This document shows, piece by piece, positions 1-7,720 of a stretch of 16,675 bases of DNA. Source of the DNA: an uncultured Clostridia bacterium (lineage in GTDB: Bacteria > Bacillota > Clostridia > Christensenellales > UBA1242); the NCBI GenBank assembly GCA_937874195.1, contig CALNBM010000017.1:1-16675 (forward strand), given 5' to 3'. The notes below the pieces were generated by a model. It saw only the letters and a list, made by a program, of their open reading frames with translations, ran no database searches and had not been told where the DNA came from. How positions within the stretch are numbered: the first letter of the stretch is position 1; every line of letters begins with the position of its first letter. The position numbers were made by a program, and so were the translations under genes.

Positions 1-9
1 AGCAAAGCA

Positions 10-48
10 AAAACTCCCCATGAATATGTCATCTTCATGGGGAGTTTT
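10..48. terminator. Bidirectional intrinsic terminator hairpin
   Basis: A perfect 15-bp inverted repeat (10-24 with 34-48) with a 9-nt loop. It has A-runs on the 5' arm and T-runs on the 3' arm, so it could end transcription on either strand. The gene it serves probably lies to the left of the window. An ATG at position 20 lies inside the 5' arm, which argues against that codon being used as a start. Confidence 0.7.
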
Positions 49-116
49 CAAAATTAGCACCAGAGTACAGTAATACCAGTTTATACTACCAGGAGCATAA
101 ACAGGAGTGCAAAAAA

Positions 117-443
117 TTGATATCTAATATGATTCATGGGATGGAACAATGCTATAGTGATGCAGTTATGAGTTGGTCTTGGCTTGATAAGTATGGAGAA
201 TTGATTGAGTCTGAAACAAAGTATAAAGAATCTCTGTTTAAATCGATAGGTGGACAGTTGGAAGTAGTTGGACTTGCACCAGCAAATGATGAGCACCTGT
301 TTTTACTTATTAGCACCAATCCTAAAATTAAATCAGTTGTATATTACTATCATAATGATGAAGAGAGAAACGAATTGCCACACCACATTAAAAAGCCTGT
401 AACATATAAAAAAGCAGAAAAACTATGGGATTCGCTGAAATGA
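117..443 (+). CDS. Hypothetical protein, 108 aa, TTG start
   Basis: I do not recognise this protein. It is soluble, has no signal peptide or membrane segment, and has a Trp/Tyr-rich N-terminal half (MSWSWLDKYGE) and a basic C-terminus (YKKAEKLWDSLK). The start is chosen because AGGAG at 103-107 sits 9 nt before a TTG at 117; the next in-frame ATG is at 129. The frame is open back to a TGA at 21-23 and reads like protein (for example KLAPEYSN), but it has no ATG, GTG or TTG start there. The gene may therefore have lost its 5' end, or the start may lie elsewhere. It stands alone between a terminator hairpin and the promoter of tRNA-Ser. It stops with TGA, so TGA is not read as Trp here. Confidence 0.5.
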   Translation: MISNMIHGMEQCYSDAVMSWSWLDKYGELIESETKYKESLFKSIGGQLEVVGLAPANDEHLFLLISTNPKIKSVVYYYHNDEERNELPHHIKKPVTYKKAEKLWDSLK

Positions 444-449
444 TATTTT

Positions 450-478
450 TTGAAAAAATACTTATTTAGAAATATTAT
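450..478 (+). promoter_or_regulatory. Promoter of tRNA-Ser
   Basis: TTGAAA at 450-455, a 17-bp spacer and TATTAT at 473-478. Transcription would start near 485, about 30 nt before the tRNA. Spacing is ideal for a vegetative sigma factor, but the region is so AT-rich that chance matches are possible. Confidence 0.5.
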
Positions 479-515
479 ATTAAATTTATAAAAAAATACT
501 TTAAACAAAAATTTT

Positions 516-605
516 GGAGAGTTGTCAGAGTGGTCGATTGTGCTTGATTCGAAATCAAGTGTGCGTGAAAGCGCACCGGGGGTCCAAATCCCTCACTCTC
601 CGCCA
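516..605 (+). tRNA. tRNA-Ser (anticodon CGA)
   Basis: A class II tRNA with the full cloverleaf. The acceptor stem is GGAGAGT (516-522) with ACTCTCC (595-601), discriminator G602 and an encoded CCA (603-605). The anticodon arm is 543-559 with a 7-nt loop and anticodon CGA at 550-552, which reads the serine codon UCG. The long variable arm, typical of tRNA-Ser, pairs 561-565 with 572-576. The T arm is 578-594. It stands alone, with a terminator-like hairpin directly behind it. Confidence 0.95.
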
Positions 606-610
606 AAGCA

Positions 611-640
611 AAAAATCCTAGTAAAATAGGGCTTTTTTTA
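611..640 (+). terminator. Terminator of tRNA-Ser
   Basis: A short hairpin (CCTA paired with TAGG plus flanking A/T pairs, 6-nt loop) followed by seven T residues, 6 nt after the encoded CCA. The stem is weak, but position and T-run fit a tRNA terminator. Confidence 0.55.
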
Positions 641-718
641 TGCAAAAATTATATTTCAGGCACATTTTAGGCAAAATATTTTGTTTAAAAGTTTTTAGGC
701 ACAATAAATAGTTATAAT

Positions 719-834
719 GTGGAAGTTTCATAAGATGGTCGCTTACAGAAAAAATTGCTTTAATATTTAAAATTAACTATGACTGTGAATTTTTAAAAGA
801 GTTAATCAAAATATCTTCTAGAAAACAATTATAA
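719..834 (+). pseudogene. Possible gene remnant without start codon
   Basis: A 38-codon open stretch ends at TAA 832-834 and reads like protein, including KIALIFKINYDCEF and LKELIKISSRKQL. It has no start codon and no ribosome binding site. It is not recognisable. A decayed gene is one explanation; chance in AT-rich DNA is another. Confidence 0.2.
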
Positions 835-860
835 AAAACGAAAAAGTAAATATTTGAGAG

Positions 861-889
861 CGTATGACAAAACGATAACGCCTTTTTTG
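861..889 (+). terminator. Weak terminator-like hairpin
   Basis: GCGTAT (861-866) pairs with ATAACGC (876-882) with one bulge, followed by CTTTTTTG. It lies 27 nt after the stop of the possible gene remnant at 719-834, which it might once have ended. Confidence 0.3.
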
Positions 890-913
890 CAACTTGCAAC
901 AATAAAAAAATAT

Positions 914-945
914 AAAAAGACATATTAGCTTTAATATGTCTTTTT
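914..945. terminator. Strong bidirectional hairpin
   Basis: A perfect 14-bp stem (914-927 with 932-945) with a GCTT tetraloop, five A residues on one side and five T residues on the other. It would act as an intrinsic terminator on either strand. On the plus strand it follows only debris. On the minus strand it lies more than 300 nt beyond the hydrolase gene that ends at 1270. Confidence 0.65.
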
Positions 946-1269
946 CATGCAAAAATTATTTAAGGAGAACATAACACATGCTTTTAATGGTTTTACCGGT
1001 TTTTTAGCTTGTCTTTAAGCACAAACAATTTAGTAGTGGTAGAGTTTATAGTGCTTTGTTTATAAGCGATATTAATATTTTACTTATTTATCAAATGGAT
1101 TTAATTATCTACTATCATTATATAAATTTAATATAAAGAAAAAATGTTAAAAAACTTATATGGAGACAGATTATATTTGGAAGTGTCGCAGTAAAAACAA
1201 ACCAAAGATTTATAACCACAATAAGTTCTACTATGTTTTTAATTCTATAATTTCAAGGTTTAATTTTTT
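946..1269. other. Intergenic region with a micro-ORF
   Basis: No real gene is visible. AAGGAG at 962-967 sits 10 nt before an ATG at 978, but that frame encodes only nine residues (MLLMVLPVF) before TAG at 1005-1007. An overlapping frame from ATG 947 to TAA 1016-1018 encodes 23 residues but has no ribosome binding site. I see no clear terminator for the minus-strand hydrolase. The rest is AT-rich with no structure. Confidence 0.3.
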
Positions 1270-1848
1270 TTAAAAAGATTGCTCATCGTAGTTTGGAAGT
1301 TTTAGATAAAGTTCAACAGCAGTAAGTTCTTTAATACCACTATTAGCATCAAGGTGCCCATATTTTTTTAAAAGAACATGTTCTGCCTTTAAACTTTCTG
1401 TAAATTCTTTTAAATTCTCCAACTCAATATAAGTGTCGTTGTCTGAATAAAGACAAACTCGTTCACTGCTTAGGTTTAAAAATTTATCAATATCTTTAAC
1501 AAAAAATGATTGGTTTATTTTATATTGTTCTTTATCTTGAGTGAGTGCATTATTATACCCTGCAACACTTATTAATTTACCAATTTTAATATTTTGTTTG
1601 ATACAAAATTTTATTAAAAATATTGATGCAATATCATGGCAGATAAAAACAGAATCTTCCTTAATAAAACCCAATTTTGCATAGCTTAAAAGAACGGTCT
1701 CCCATGCCTCATAAGTTTGCTCTCTAACGGTTGGAAAATGTGGGCAAAAGCACGCGAATCCTTTTTTTGTAATTTTGTTATGCAACCATCCAAACCAGTT
1801 ACTATACGGTGATGAATTAGCACCATGTAGGATAAAATAATTAATCAT
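1270..1848 (-). CDS. RBBP9/YdeN-family alpha/beta hydrolase with Asp in place of the nucleophile Ser
   Basis: A 192-aa single-domain protein of the small serine-hydrolase family that includes human RBBP9 and Bacillus YdeN. Visible features are an N-terminal strand and HG oxyanion motif (residues 4-10, YFILHGA), the family pattern SPYSNWFGWL (13-22) and PHFPT (36-40), the acid loop SDNDTYI with Asp138, and His165 in YGHLD. In the nucleophile elbow, where the family has GHSxG, it reads CHDIA (70-74), so Asp72 takes the Ser position (GAT codon at 1633-1635). It may be a degenerate hydrolase with a binding role, or use Asp as nucleophile. The cytoplasmic substrate is unknown. AAGGAAG precedes the ATG by about 7 nt. 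It appears to be monocistronic. Confidence 0.8.
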   Translation of the reverse strand: MINYFILHGANSSPYSNWFGWLHNKITKKGFACFCPHFPTVREQTYEAWETVLLSYAKLGFIKEDSVFICHDIASIFLIKFCIKQNIKIGKLISVAGYNNALTQDKEQYKINQSFFVKDIDKFLNLSSERVCLYSDNDTYIELENLKEFTESLKAEHVLLKKYGHLDANSGIKELTAVELYLKLPNYDEQSF

Positions 1849-2121
1849 TTTTTTCTTCCTTTTAATTTTATAATTATATACTTTTTTTATTTTTAGTAAT
1901 CATAAAAATTTAATCACAGGATAAACTTAAAATAATTTAATTTATAATTTAATAATAACTTATTAAAATTTAAAATTTGTGAACTTAGTTGTTTTAAAAT
2001 GAAATTGATTAATCTTTAATATGACTTAAATTGGTATTCGATTGAAACTTAGTTAAAACAAAATCTCTTAGTTAATGACTTATGGTACTAATTAATAAAT
2101 TATTTTACAAAAAAACAGATA

Positions 2122-3492
2122 CTATTTTTTTACAATTTGATAGTTTTCTTTTCCATCTAAAATCTCATAGCCAAGTTTAGAAATATTTTCACGCATTTCA
2201 TCTGCTGTTTTAAAATCTTTTTCTTTTTTTGCTTGCCAGCGTTTTTCGGCAAGTAATCTCACTTCATCGATTATTTCGTGAACTTTTGGTTGATATTTAC
2301 TTAAATCCAAACCTAACACTGTGTCGAATTTTAACGCAAGTTTATAAACTTCATTACTTTTATTGGTTTCCTTTAACATATTCCATAAAACAGACAGTGC
2401 TAACGGTATGTTTAAATCATAATTGATAGCTTCTAAAAACTGCTCTTCATACTCTTTTAAATTATTTAAGCCTGTTTGATTTTTATGCGAAAATGTTAGT
2501 TCATATAAGCGTTCCATAGAAGTTTGAGCAGATGATAAACTATCAAATGTAAAATTTTGTTTTTTACTATAATGTGCGTTAAGGCAAAAATATCTAAAAG
2601 CTAGTGGGTTATATCCTCTTTTTTCAAGGTCGTCAACTGTGAAAATATTACCTAAACTTTTGCTCATTTTACCGCCATCAACTTGCAAAAAATCCACATG
2701 CATCCAACGCTTAACAACTTGTTTTCCTTCCAATGCATTACTTTGAGCAATCTCATTTTCATGATGAACGGTTAAATGATCGATTCCGCCTGTGTGAATA
2801 TCAATAGCATCACCTAAAAACTTTTTGCCCATTGCAGAACATTCAATATGCCATCCCGGATAACCCATTCCCCACGGACTTTGCCACTGCATAATATGCT
2901 CTTTTGGTGCTTTTACCCACAATGCAAAATCGGCAGGATGCTTTTTTTCTTTGTCTACTTCAATTCTTGCACCTGCTAATTTATCTTCTAATGACACACC
3001 ACTAAGCGCACCATATTCTGTGAACTTTTCTATACTAAAATAAATACCTTTGCTTGTTTCGTAACCATAGCCTTTCTCCACTAAAACTTTAACAAAGTTT
3101 ATAATTTCATCTATGGTTTCAGTGGCTCTTACAACATGTTCTGGAATATCAATATTTAGTTTTTTAGTTTGTGTGAAAAAAAAGTCTTCATAATATTTAG
3201 CTATTTCCCAAGGCGTTTTATTTTCACGCTTGCTTGCCACTTGCATTTTATCTTCGCCTTCGTCTGCATCGCTTGTCATGTGTCCAACATCTGTGATATT
3301 TAAAACACCTTCAATCTTATAGCCGTTATATTTAAGAACTCTACGGATAATATCCATAAAAATATAAGCACGCATATTGCCAATATGATGGTAAGAATAA
3401 ACAGTTGGTCCACAAGAATACATCTTCACAGTATCACCAAGTGGTTTAAACTCACTTATTTTTTTATATAAACTATTATAAAGCTTTAACAT
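2122..3492 (-). CDS. cysS: Cysteinyl-tRNA synthetase
   Basis: Charges tRNA-Cys with cysteine in the cytoplasm (class I aminoacyl-tRNA synthetase). The 456-aa length is close to that of E. coli CysS. Visible are the zinc ligand Cys27 in CGPTVY, the HIGH-type motif HIGN (36-39), WHIECSAMG with the second zinc Cys, HHENE with the His and Glu ligands, and the KMSKS loop (GGKMSKSLGN). A DALR-type helical domain follows. The open frame allows an ATG at 3510, but I chose the ATG at 3492. GAGGAG lies just before it, there is no ribosome binding site before 3510, and the protein then begins MLKLYNSL, as E. coli CysS begins MLKIFNTL. A minus-strand A-run, short loop and T-run overlap the stop (about 2109-2135) and may end the transcript. 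Confidence 0.97.
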   Translation of the reverse strand: MLKLYNSLYKKISEFKPLGDTVKMYSCGPTVYSYHHIGNMRAYIFMDIIRRVLKYNGYKIEGVLNITDVGHMTSDADEGEDKMQVASKRENKTPWEIAKYYEDFFFTQTKKLNIDIPEHVVRATETIDEIINFVKVLVEKGYGYETSKGIYFSIEKFTEYGALSGVSLEDKLAGARIEVDKEKKHPADFALWVKAPKEHIMQWQSPWGMGYPGWHIECSAMGKKFLGDAIDIHTGGIDHLTVHHENEIAQSNALEGKQVVKRWMHVDFLQVDGGKMSKSLGNIFTVDDLEKRGYNPLAFRYFCLNAHYSKKQNFTFDSLSSAQTSMERLYELTFSHKNQTGLNNLKEYEEQFLEAINYDLNIPLALSVLWNMLKETNKSNEVYKLALKFDTVLGLDLSKYQPKVHEIIDEVRLLAEKRWQAKKEKDFKTADEMRENISKLGYEILDGKENYQIVKK

Positions 3493-3536
3493 ACTGCTCC
3501 TCATTGCCATTTATATACGCTAATTAAACTAATAAT

Positions 3537-3565
3537 ATTGTACATTTATCTAATTTAATTTGCAA
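3537..3565 (-). promoter_or_regulatory. cysS promoter
   Basis: On the minus strand: TTGCAA (3565-3560), a 17-bp spacer and TACAAT (3542-3537). It predicts a start near 3530 and a leader of about 40 nt, too short for a T-box element. It is divergent from the pyk promoter. Confidence 0.6.
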
Positions 3566-3582
3566 GTAAATTGAATTAATTA

Positions 3583-3609
3583 TTGTTTTATTTAAAAATA
3601 TGATATTAT
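3583..3609 (+). promoter_or_regulatory. Probable pyk promoter
   Basis: An extended -10, TGA followed by TATTAT (3601-3609), has TTGTTT (3583-3588) 15 bp upstream. A second TATAAT at 3612-3617 overlaps the same region, so the exact -10 is uncertain. The leader is about 40-45 nt. Confidence 0.4.
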
Positions 3610-3660
3610 ATTATAATATATATATGTAAGAATGTAGCTTTCGTTCTTTATAGGAGAAAT

Positions 3661-5082
3661 ATGGGTAATAGAAAAACAAAAATCGTTGCAACTCTTGGTC
3701 CCACCACATCTAGTTATAAAGAAATAAAAAATCTTATTTTATCGGGCGTGGATGTTATTAGAATAAACGCAAGCCATGGCAACGAAAAAGATAACCAACA
3801 AAAAGTTGATTTTGTTAAAAAAGTTAGAAAATCGCTTGGGAATCGTGCACTACCAATTATGCTTGATACTCGTGGACCAGAAATAAGAATAGGAAAATTT
3901 GAAAACGACAAAGTACATCTCACGAAAAACTCTACCTTTATTTTCACTGCTGACCAAAATTTCTTAGGAACACAAGAAAAGGTGGCTATAAAACAAGCAG
4001 AAATCATTAAAAGCATCAAGGTTGGACACACTATTCTTGCATGCAATGGGCTGATTTCGTTTAAGGTTATATCTGTATCAAAAGATGAAATTATTTGTAA
4101 GGTTAGAAATGGCGGAGAACTAATGAATAATAAAAGTTTGTTTATTCCTAACTTGGAATATTGCATGCCATATCTAAACGATGAAGACAAGGCTGACCTT
4201 TTATGGGCAATTAAAAACAATATTGAATATATTGCTGCAAGTTTTATAAGTTCAAAAAATGATATATTCGAACTAAGAAAATTTATGCAAGACAACAATG
4301 CAAACATAGAAATTATAGCAAAAATTGAAAATAAATTAGCAGTTAAAAATCTTGATGAAATAATAGAATCAGCCGATGCAATTATGGTTGCACGCGGAGA
4401 TTTAGGCGTGGAAATTGCTCAGGAAAAATTACCTGAATTACAAAAAACAATAATTAAAAAATCGCATCTTGCAGGCAAAATGGTTATAACTGCAACAGAA
4501 ATGCTGGAAAGCATGATTTATTCCCCCCGCCCTACTCGTGCGGAAACAAGTGATGTTGCAAATGCTGTTTATGACGGCACAAGCGCTGTTATGCTATCGG
4601 GCGAAACTGCGATTGGAAAGTATGCAACCAGCGCAGTAACCACCATGGCTAAAATTTGTTTAGAAGCAGAAAAAAACATTGATTTTAAAGACCGTTTTAA
4701 AAACCGTGAATTAATAAACCCTGATGTTGCCGATGTTATGAGTGATGCGGCAGTGCATGTTTCATTTATGCTAAAAGAAATTAAAGCAATAGCGGTTTAT
4801 ACTGACAGTGGGCACACCGCAAAAATGCTGAGCAGATTCTATCCCTCCTGCCCAATACTAGCGTTCACGCCAAATGAATTGCCTTATCACCGCATGGGTA
4901 TGGTATGGGGTGTACAACCAATTTTAAGTGGCAAGTGTGACACTGCTGATGAACTTATTCAAACTATCAACAGTTTATTTGTAAAAAATAAAATAGCAAA
5001 AGTTGGCGACACAATTTTAATTGGCTCAGGTAGCCGAACACCAAGTAGCACAGATATGATTAAAATTCATAAAATTGTTTAA
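3661..5082 (+). CDS. pyk: Pyruvate kinase
   Basis: Catalyses phosphoenolpyruvate plus ADP to pyruvate plus ATP, the last step of glycolysis, in the cytoplasm. The 473-aa protein spans the catalytic TIM barrel with inserted B domain and the C-terminal domain. Visible are KIVATLGP near the start, RINASHG (usual form RxNFSHG), LDTRGPEIRIG, IIAKIEN, ADAIMVARGDLGVEI, SPRPTRAETSDVANAV and VMLSGETAIGKY. The C-terminal domain ends in GSRTPSSTDMIKIHKIV. It lacks the PEP-utiliser-like extension found in Bacillus Pyk. Small deviations are Phe to Ala in NFSHG and Gln to Glu in the usual TQML motif (here TEML). AGGAG (3652-3656) lies 4 nt before the ATG, a tight spacing like that of cysS next door. Confidence 0.97.
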   Translation: MGNRKTKIVATLGPTTSSYKEIKNLILSGVDVIRINASHGNEKDNQQKVDFVKKVRKSLGNRALPIMLDTRGPEIRIGKFENDKVHLTKNSTFIFTADQNFLGTQEKVAIKQAEIIKSIKVGHTILACNGLISFKVISVSKDEIICKVRNGGELMNNKSLFIPNLEYCMPYLNDEDKADLLWAIKNNIEYIAASFISSKNDIFELRKFMQDNNANIEIIAKIENKLAVKNLDEIIESADAIMVARGDLGVEIAQEKLPELQKTIIKKSHLAGKMVITATEMLESMIYSPRPTRAETSDVANAVYDGTSAVMLSGETAIGKYATSAVTTMAKICLEAEKNIDFKDRFKNRELINPDVADVMSDAAVHVSFMLKEIKAIAVYTDSGHTAKMLSRFYPSCPILAFTPNELPYHRMGMVWGVQPILSGKCDTADELIQTINSLFVKNKIAKVGDTILIGSGSRTPSSTDMIKIHKIV

Positions 5083-5104
5083 TAAAAAAATCTGTTTTTT
5101 TTAT
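5082..5104 (+). terminator. Weak A/T-stem terminator of pyk
   Basis: An A-run and an eight-T run around a TCTG loop directly after the pyk stop codon. The stem is only A-T pairs, so termination may depend mostly on the T-run. Confidence 0.35.
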
Positions 5105-5230
5105 CAACAACTTTTAGATAAAATGTTAGTAAAAGACAATTATTATGAAAAAAATAGTGAATTAAATTAAAAAATTTAGCGCTGCTTTGATTTTTTCGCT
5201 CATTATATAGATGCGGTCTATCTGTATAAT

Positions 5231-5259
5231 TTGCAAACAAATAAGCTAAACACTATTAT
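5231..5259 (+). promoter_or_regulatory. Promoter of the mgtE leader or a small RNA
   Basis: TTGCAA (5231-5236), a 17-bp spacer and TATTAT (5254-5259). Transcription would start near 5266, about 325 nt before mgtE. The space from 5105 to 5230 holds small inverted repeats (such as ATAGA with TCTAT at 5208-5222) but no gene. Confidence 0.45.
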
Positions 5260-5418
5260 TTTTCTATAATATTTTTTTAGTGTAATATGACTTTAACTTT
5301 TATTAATAAAGAACAATGTTAGAAAATTAAAAATATAAATATTAAAAAGTTTATTTAAATATAATCAAAATAAGTATTGCAATTTTAAAATTATTATATA
5401 TAATATAGTAATTTTAAT

Positions 5419-5450
5419 AACGCTATGGATTCACATGCCAAGCGTTTTTT
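5419..5450 (+). terminator. Intrinsic terminator upstream of mgtE
   Basis: AACGCT (5419-5424), a bulged A and TGG pair with CCA and AGCGTT (5438-5446) around a 9-nt loop, followed by TTTT. It lies 140 nt before the mgtE start and 150-185 nt after a good promoter. It could end a small RNA, or act as an attenuator in the mgtE leader. I do not see the conserved core of the M-box (ykoK) magnesium riboswitch. From 5451 to 5589 there is no strong second promoter, only a hairpin (5530-5536 with 5561-5567) just before the ribosome binding site. Confidence 0.65.
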
Positions 5451-5589
5451 ATTAGTCAAAATTCATTAAATTGCATAGAATGAATAGGACTAAATAATAA
5501 TTTAATGTTTCTGATTTGTAATAAAATATGCCTGCTTAATTTCTATTTTTTTACAAAACCAGCAAGCACAAAAAAAGGAGGAAAAAGAA

Positions 5590-6924
5590 ATGATTGAAAC
5601 AATCACAAACTATTTAGAAGAAAAAAAATATATTCAAATAAAAGAATTATTAGAAAACATGAGAGTTCAAGATCTGGCCGAGTTGCTAGATAATCTTACA
5701 GACGACAATCATAAAATAAAGCTTTTCCGCCTTTTTCCAAAAGCCATGGGTGCGGAAGTTTTTAGCTATGCTCAACCACAATTGCAAGAGTTTATAGTTC
5801 AAGCGTTAACAGATAAAGAAATATCCACTATGATTGAAGCAATGTATTTCGATGACACAGTGGACTTTCTGGAAGAAATGCCTGCAAATGTAGTGGAAAA
5901 AGTGTTAAAAAATTCCACAAAAGAAACTCGTTTGCAAATAAACAAGCTTCTTAGTTACGACGATGACACAGCTGGTAGCATTATGACAACTGAGTTTTTA
6001 GACCTAAAAAGCGATACCACTGTGGAAGAGGCTTTTCAAAGAATTAGAAAAATAGGTAGAGAAGTTGAAACTATTAATATTTTATATGTAACAAATCCAA
6101 GCAAAAAGTTAGTTGGTGAACTTACTATTAGAGACCTTTTGTTAGCAGAAGAAAACACTAAGGTGGAAAGCATCATGAAAGATAGCACTCTTTTTATCAC
6201 CACCTCCACCGACAATGAAAAAGTAGTTCAAATATTTAATAAATATGATATTATTGCTTTGCCAGTTGTTGATGCTGAAAACTTATTAGTGGGAATAGTA
6301 ACAGTAGACGATGTTATGCGTGTTATGGAAGAAGAAACAACAGAAGACTTTCATAAGATGAGTGCTATCACTCCCACCAATGTTCCTTATCTTAAAACAC
6401 CTGCATATAAATTAGCATCGAATAGAGTTATATGGCTAACTTGCCTTATGGTTTCTGCAATATTCACAGGTATGCTTATCACATTTTACGAAACTGCTTT
6501 TGCAGTTTTGCCTACGCTTGTTGCATGCTTGCCAATGCTCATGGGAACAGGCGGAAATTGCGGAACACAAGCATCAACATTGATTATTAGAGGGCTAGCC
6601 ATTAATGAAATTAAATTTAAAGATTACTTTAAAATTTGGTTAAAGGAAGTCCAAGTGTCTTTACTTATTGCCCTTGGATTATGTGCGCTAAATTTTGTGA
6701 TAGTTTTCATTCAATACAAAGAACTTGTGCTATCAATAGCAGTTTCATCTTCACTTTTCTTTGTTATTATTATTGCTAATTGCTTAGGCTTTAGTTTGCC
6801 TATGCTTGCTAAAAAATTAAAACTAGACCCAGCATTGATGGCGTCACCAATTCTAACAACTATTCTTGACTGCGCTGTTATTTTAATTTATTTTAATATC
6901 GCAAAATTACTGCTTGGAGTTTAA
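5590..6924 (+). CDS. mgtE: Magnesium transporter MgtE
   Basis: A Mg2+ channel or transporter in the cytoplasmic membrane, gated by cytosolic Mg2+. The 444-aa length is normal. The helical MgtE N domain occupies about 1-125 (repeats such as DLAELLDNL and PANVVEKVL). Two CBS domains cover about 130-255 (SIMTTEFLDL, GIVTVDDVM). The membrane domain follows from about 278, with five hydrophobic segments. The family signature is present as PMLMGTGGNCGTQASTL, and the final segment has the conserved Asp in SPILTTILDCAVILIYF, which lines the ion path in studied members. AAGGAGG lies 8 nt before the ATG, the strongest ribosome binding site in the window. It is monocistronic, behind a leader with a terminator. 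Confidence 0.96.
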   Translation: MIETITNYLEEKKYIQIKELLENMRVQDLAELLDNLTDDNHKIKLFRLFPKAMGAEVFSYAQPQLQEFIVQALTDKEISTMIEAMYFDDTVDFLEEMPANVVEKVLKNSTKETRLQINKLLSYDDDTAGSIMTTEFLDLKSDTTVEEAFQRIRKIGREVETINILYVTNPSKKLVGELTIRDLLLAEENTKVESIMKDSTLFITTSTDNEKVVQIFNKYDIIALPVVDAENLLVGIVTVDDVMRVMEEETTEDFHKMSAITPTNVPYLKTPAYKLASNRVIWLTCLMVSAIFTGMLITFYETAFAVLPTLVACLPMLMGTGGNCGTQASTLIIRGLAINEIKFKDYFKIWLKEVQVSLLIALGLCALNFVIVFIQYKELVLSIAVSSSLFFVIIIANCLGFSLPMLAKKLKLDPALMASPILTTILDCAVILIYFNIAKLLLGV

Positions 6925-7341
6925 AATACAAAGTTAAAAATGTAATAATTCATTTTTAAAAAAAATCGATTTAATAAAATTATACTTATAGTGTATAAAA
7001 GTAAACAACAACTCATATTTAATTTTTTAAATTTGCAAAAATAACAGTGTTTCTTTTTTAAATAATTTATCTTTAAATATATGTAAAACGATTAATAAAT
7101 GTAAAACGCAAAAAAATATTTCTAATTCTAAAAAGATTATTTAAAAAAAGATTATTTTTAAAATACACAAATTAAATTTTTTTATTTAATAAAAAGGCAA
7201 AAATTAAGCAATAATCTCGCTATATTAAGTCATATTTTTCAAAATAGTATTAAGTGTAAAAAAAAACTTATTCGTATATAAAAAATATTTTTACATCACT
7301 AAAATAACTATAAAATCTAATTTTAGAATGGTTGATAGAAT
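6925..7341. other. AT-rich intergenic region, no gene
   Basis: No coding frame or RNA gene is visible. There are two short direct repeats: ATGTAAAACG at 7081-7090 and 7099-7108, and a near-tandem AAAAGATTATTT around 7132-7160. These look like slippage in AT-rich DNA. Confidence 0.5.
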
Positions 7342-7374
7342 AAAAAATATCTCTTTTTTTAAGAGATATTTTTT
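7342..7374. terminator. Bidirectional terminator between mgtE and the small-protein island
   Basis: A perfect 14-bp stem (7342-7355 with 7361-7374) with a five-T loop and A/T runs on both sides. On the minus strand it lies 42 nt after the stop of the 90-aa gene and ends that operon. On the plus strand it is the only clear terminator after mgtE. Confidence 0.75.
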
Positions 7375-7416
7375 TATTTCATTCACTTTTTAGAGGTACT
7401 TTATTATAGCAGTTTT

Positions 7417-7689
7417 TTAAACAATTTTTATATTGTGTTTTTTTAGCAATTCGTCACTTGTAATTTTCTTAAATTTATTATGCAATGTATTTAACAAAAC
7501 TGAATTTGATACTTTTTTATAAAGATAGTTGTTTCCATTTTTTTCTTCTAATAAAATGGATAATGAAAACATATTCTCCATATCGCACAAAAGAGCATAT
7601 TCCTTATTATCAAAATTTGTTTTTTCAATTACCAAATATTGCTTGTTATCATTGCCTAATTTTATAATATCTTCTTTATTTATTTTCAT
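7417..7689 (-). CDS. Small hypothetical protein, 90 aa (intact copy)
   Basis: Function not recognised. The protein is predicted soluble: an N-terminal helix-like MKINKEDIIKLG, alternating strands (QYLVIEKTNF, KEYALLCDME, MFSLSILLEE) and a helical end (LLNTLHNKFKKITSDELLKKH). The pattern recalls short beta-rich Firmicutes proteins of the DUF1292 kind, but I cannot assign it. It is the second gene of an operon, 31 nt after the 137-aa membrane protein gene, and a terminator follows. Its ribosome binding site is weak (AAAGAGAAA), which suggests translational coupling or low expression. A frameshifted paralogue at 8630-8942 lies in the same relative place behind another small gene, so the pair was probably duplicated as a unit. 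Confidence 0.75.
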   Translation of the reverse strand: MKINKEDIIKLGNDNKQYLVIEKTNFDNKEYALLCDMENMFSLSILLEEKNGNNYLYKKVSNSVLLNTLHNKFKKITSDELLKKHNIKIV

Positions 7690-7720
7690 TTTATTTCTCT
7701 TTTTATTAATATTTGGATTA

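Noticed and set aside
3492..3510. Upstream ATG of cysS
   Set aside because: No ribosome binding site; the GAGGAG needed for initiation lies between it and the next ATG, and family proteins start at the later one.
3511..3660. T-box leader for cysS or asnS
   Set aside because: Predicted leaders are only 30-40 nt long and there is no T-box sequence.
3714..4307. A 197-codon open frame on the minus strand
   Set aside because: It lies wholly inside pyk on the opposite strand, has no ribosome binding site and no family pattern.
5105..5589. M-box magnesium riboswitch before mgtE
   Set aside because: The conserved core sequences of the ykoK leader are not found; only a terminator and AT-rich sequence are present.
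7081..7160. CRISPR-like short direct repeats
   Set aside because: Only two copies of each, 10-13 nt long with no regular spacers; ordinary AT-rich slippage.
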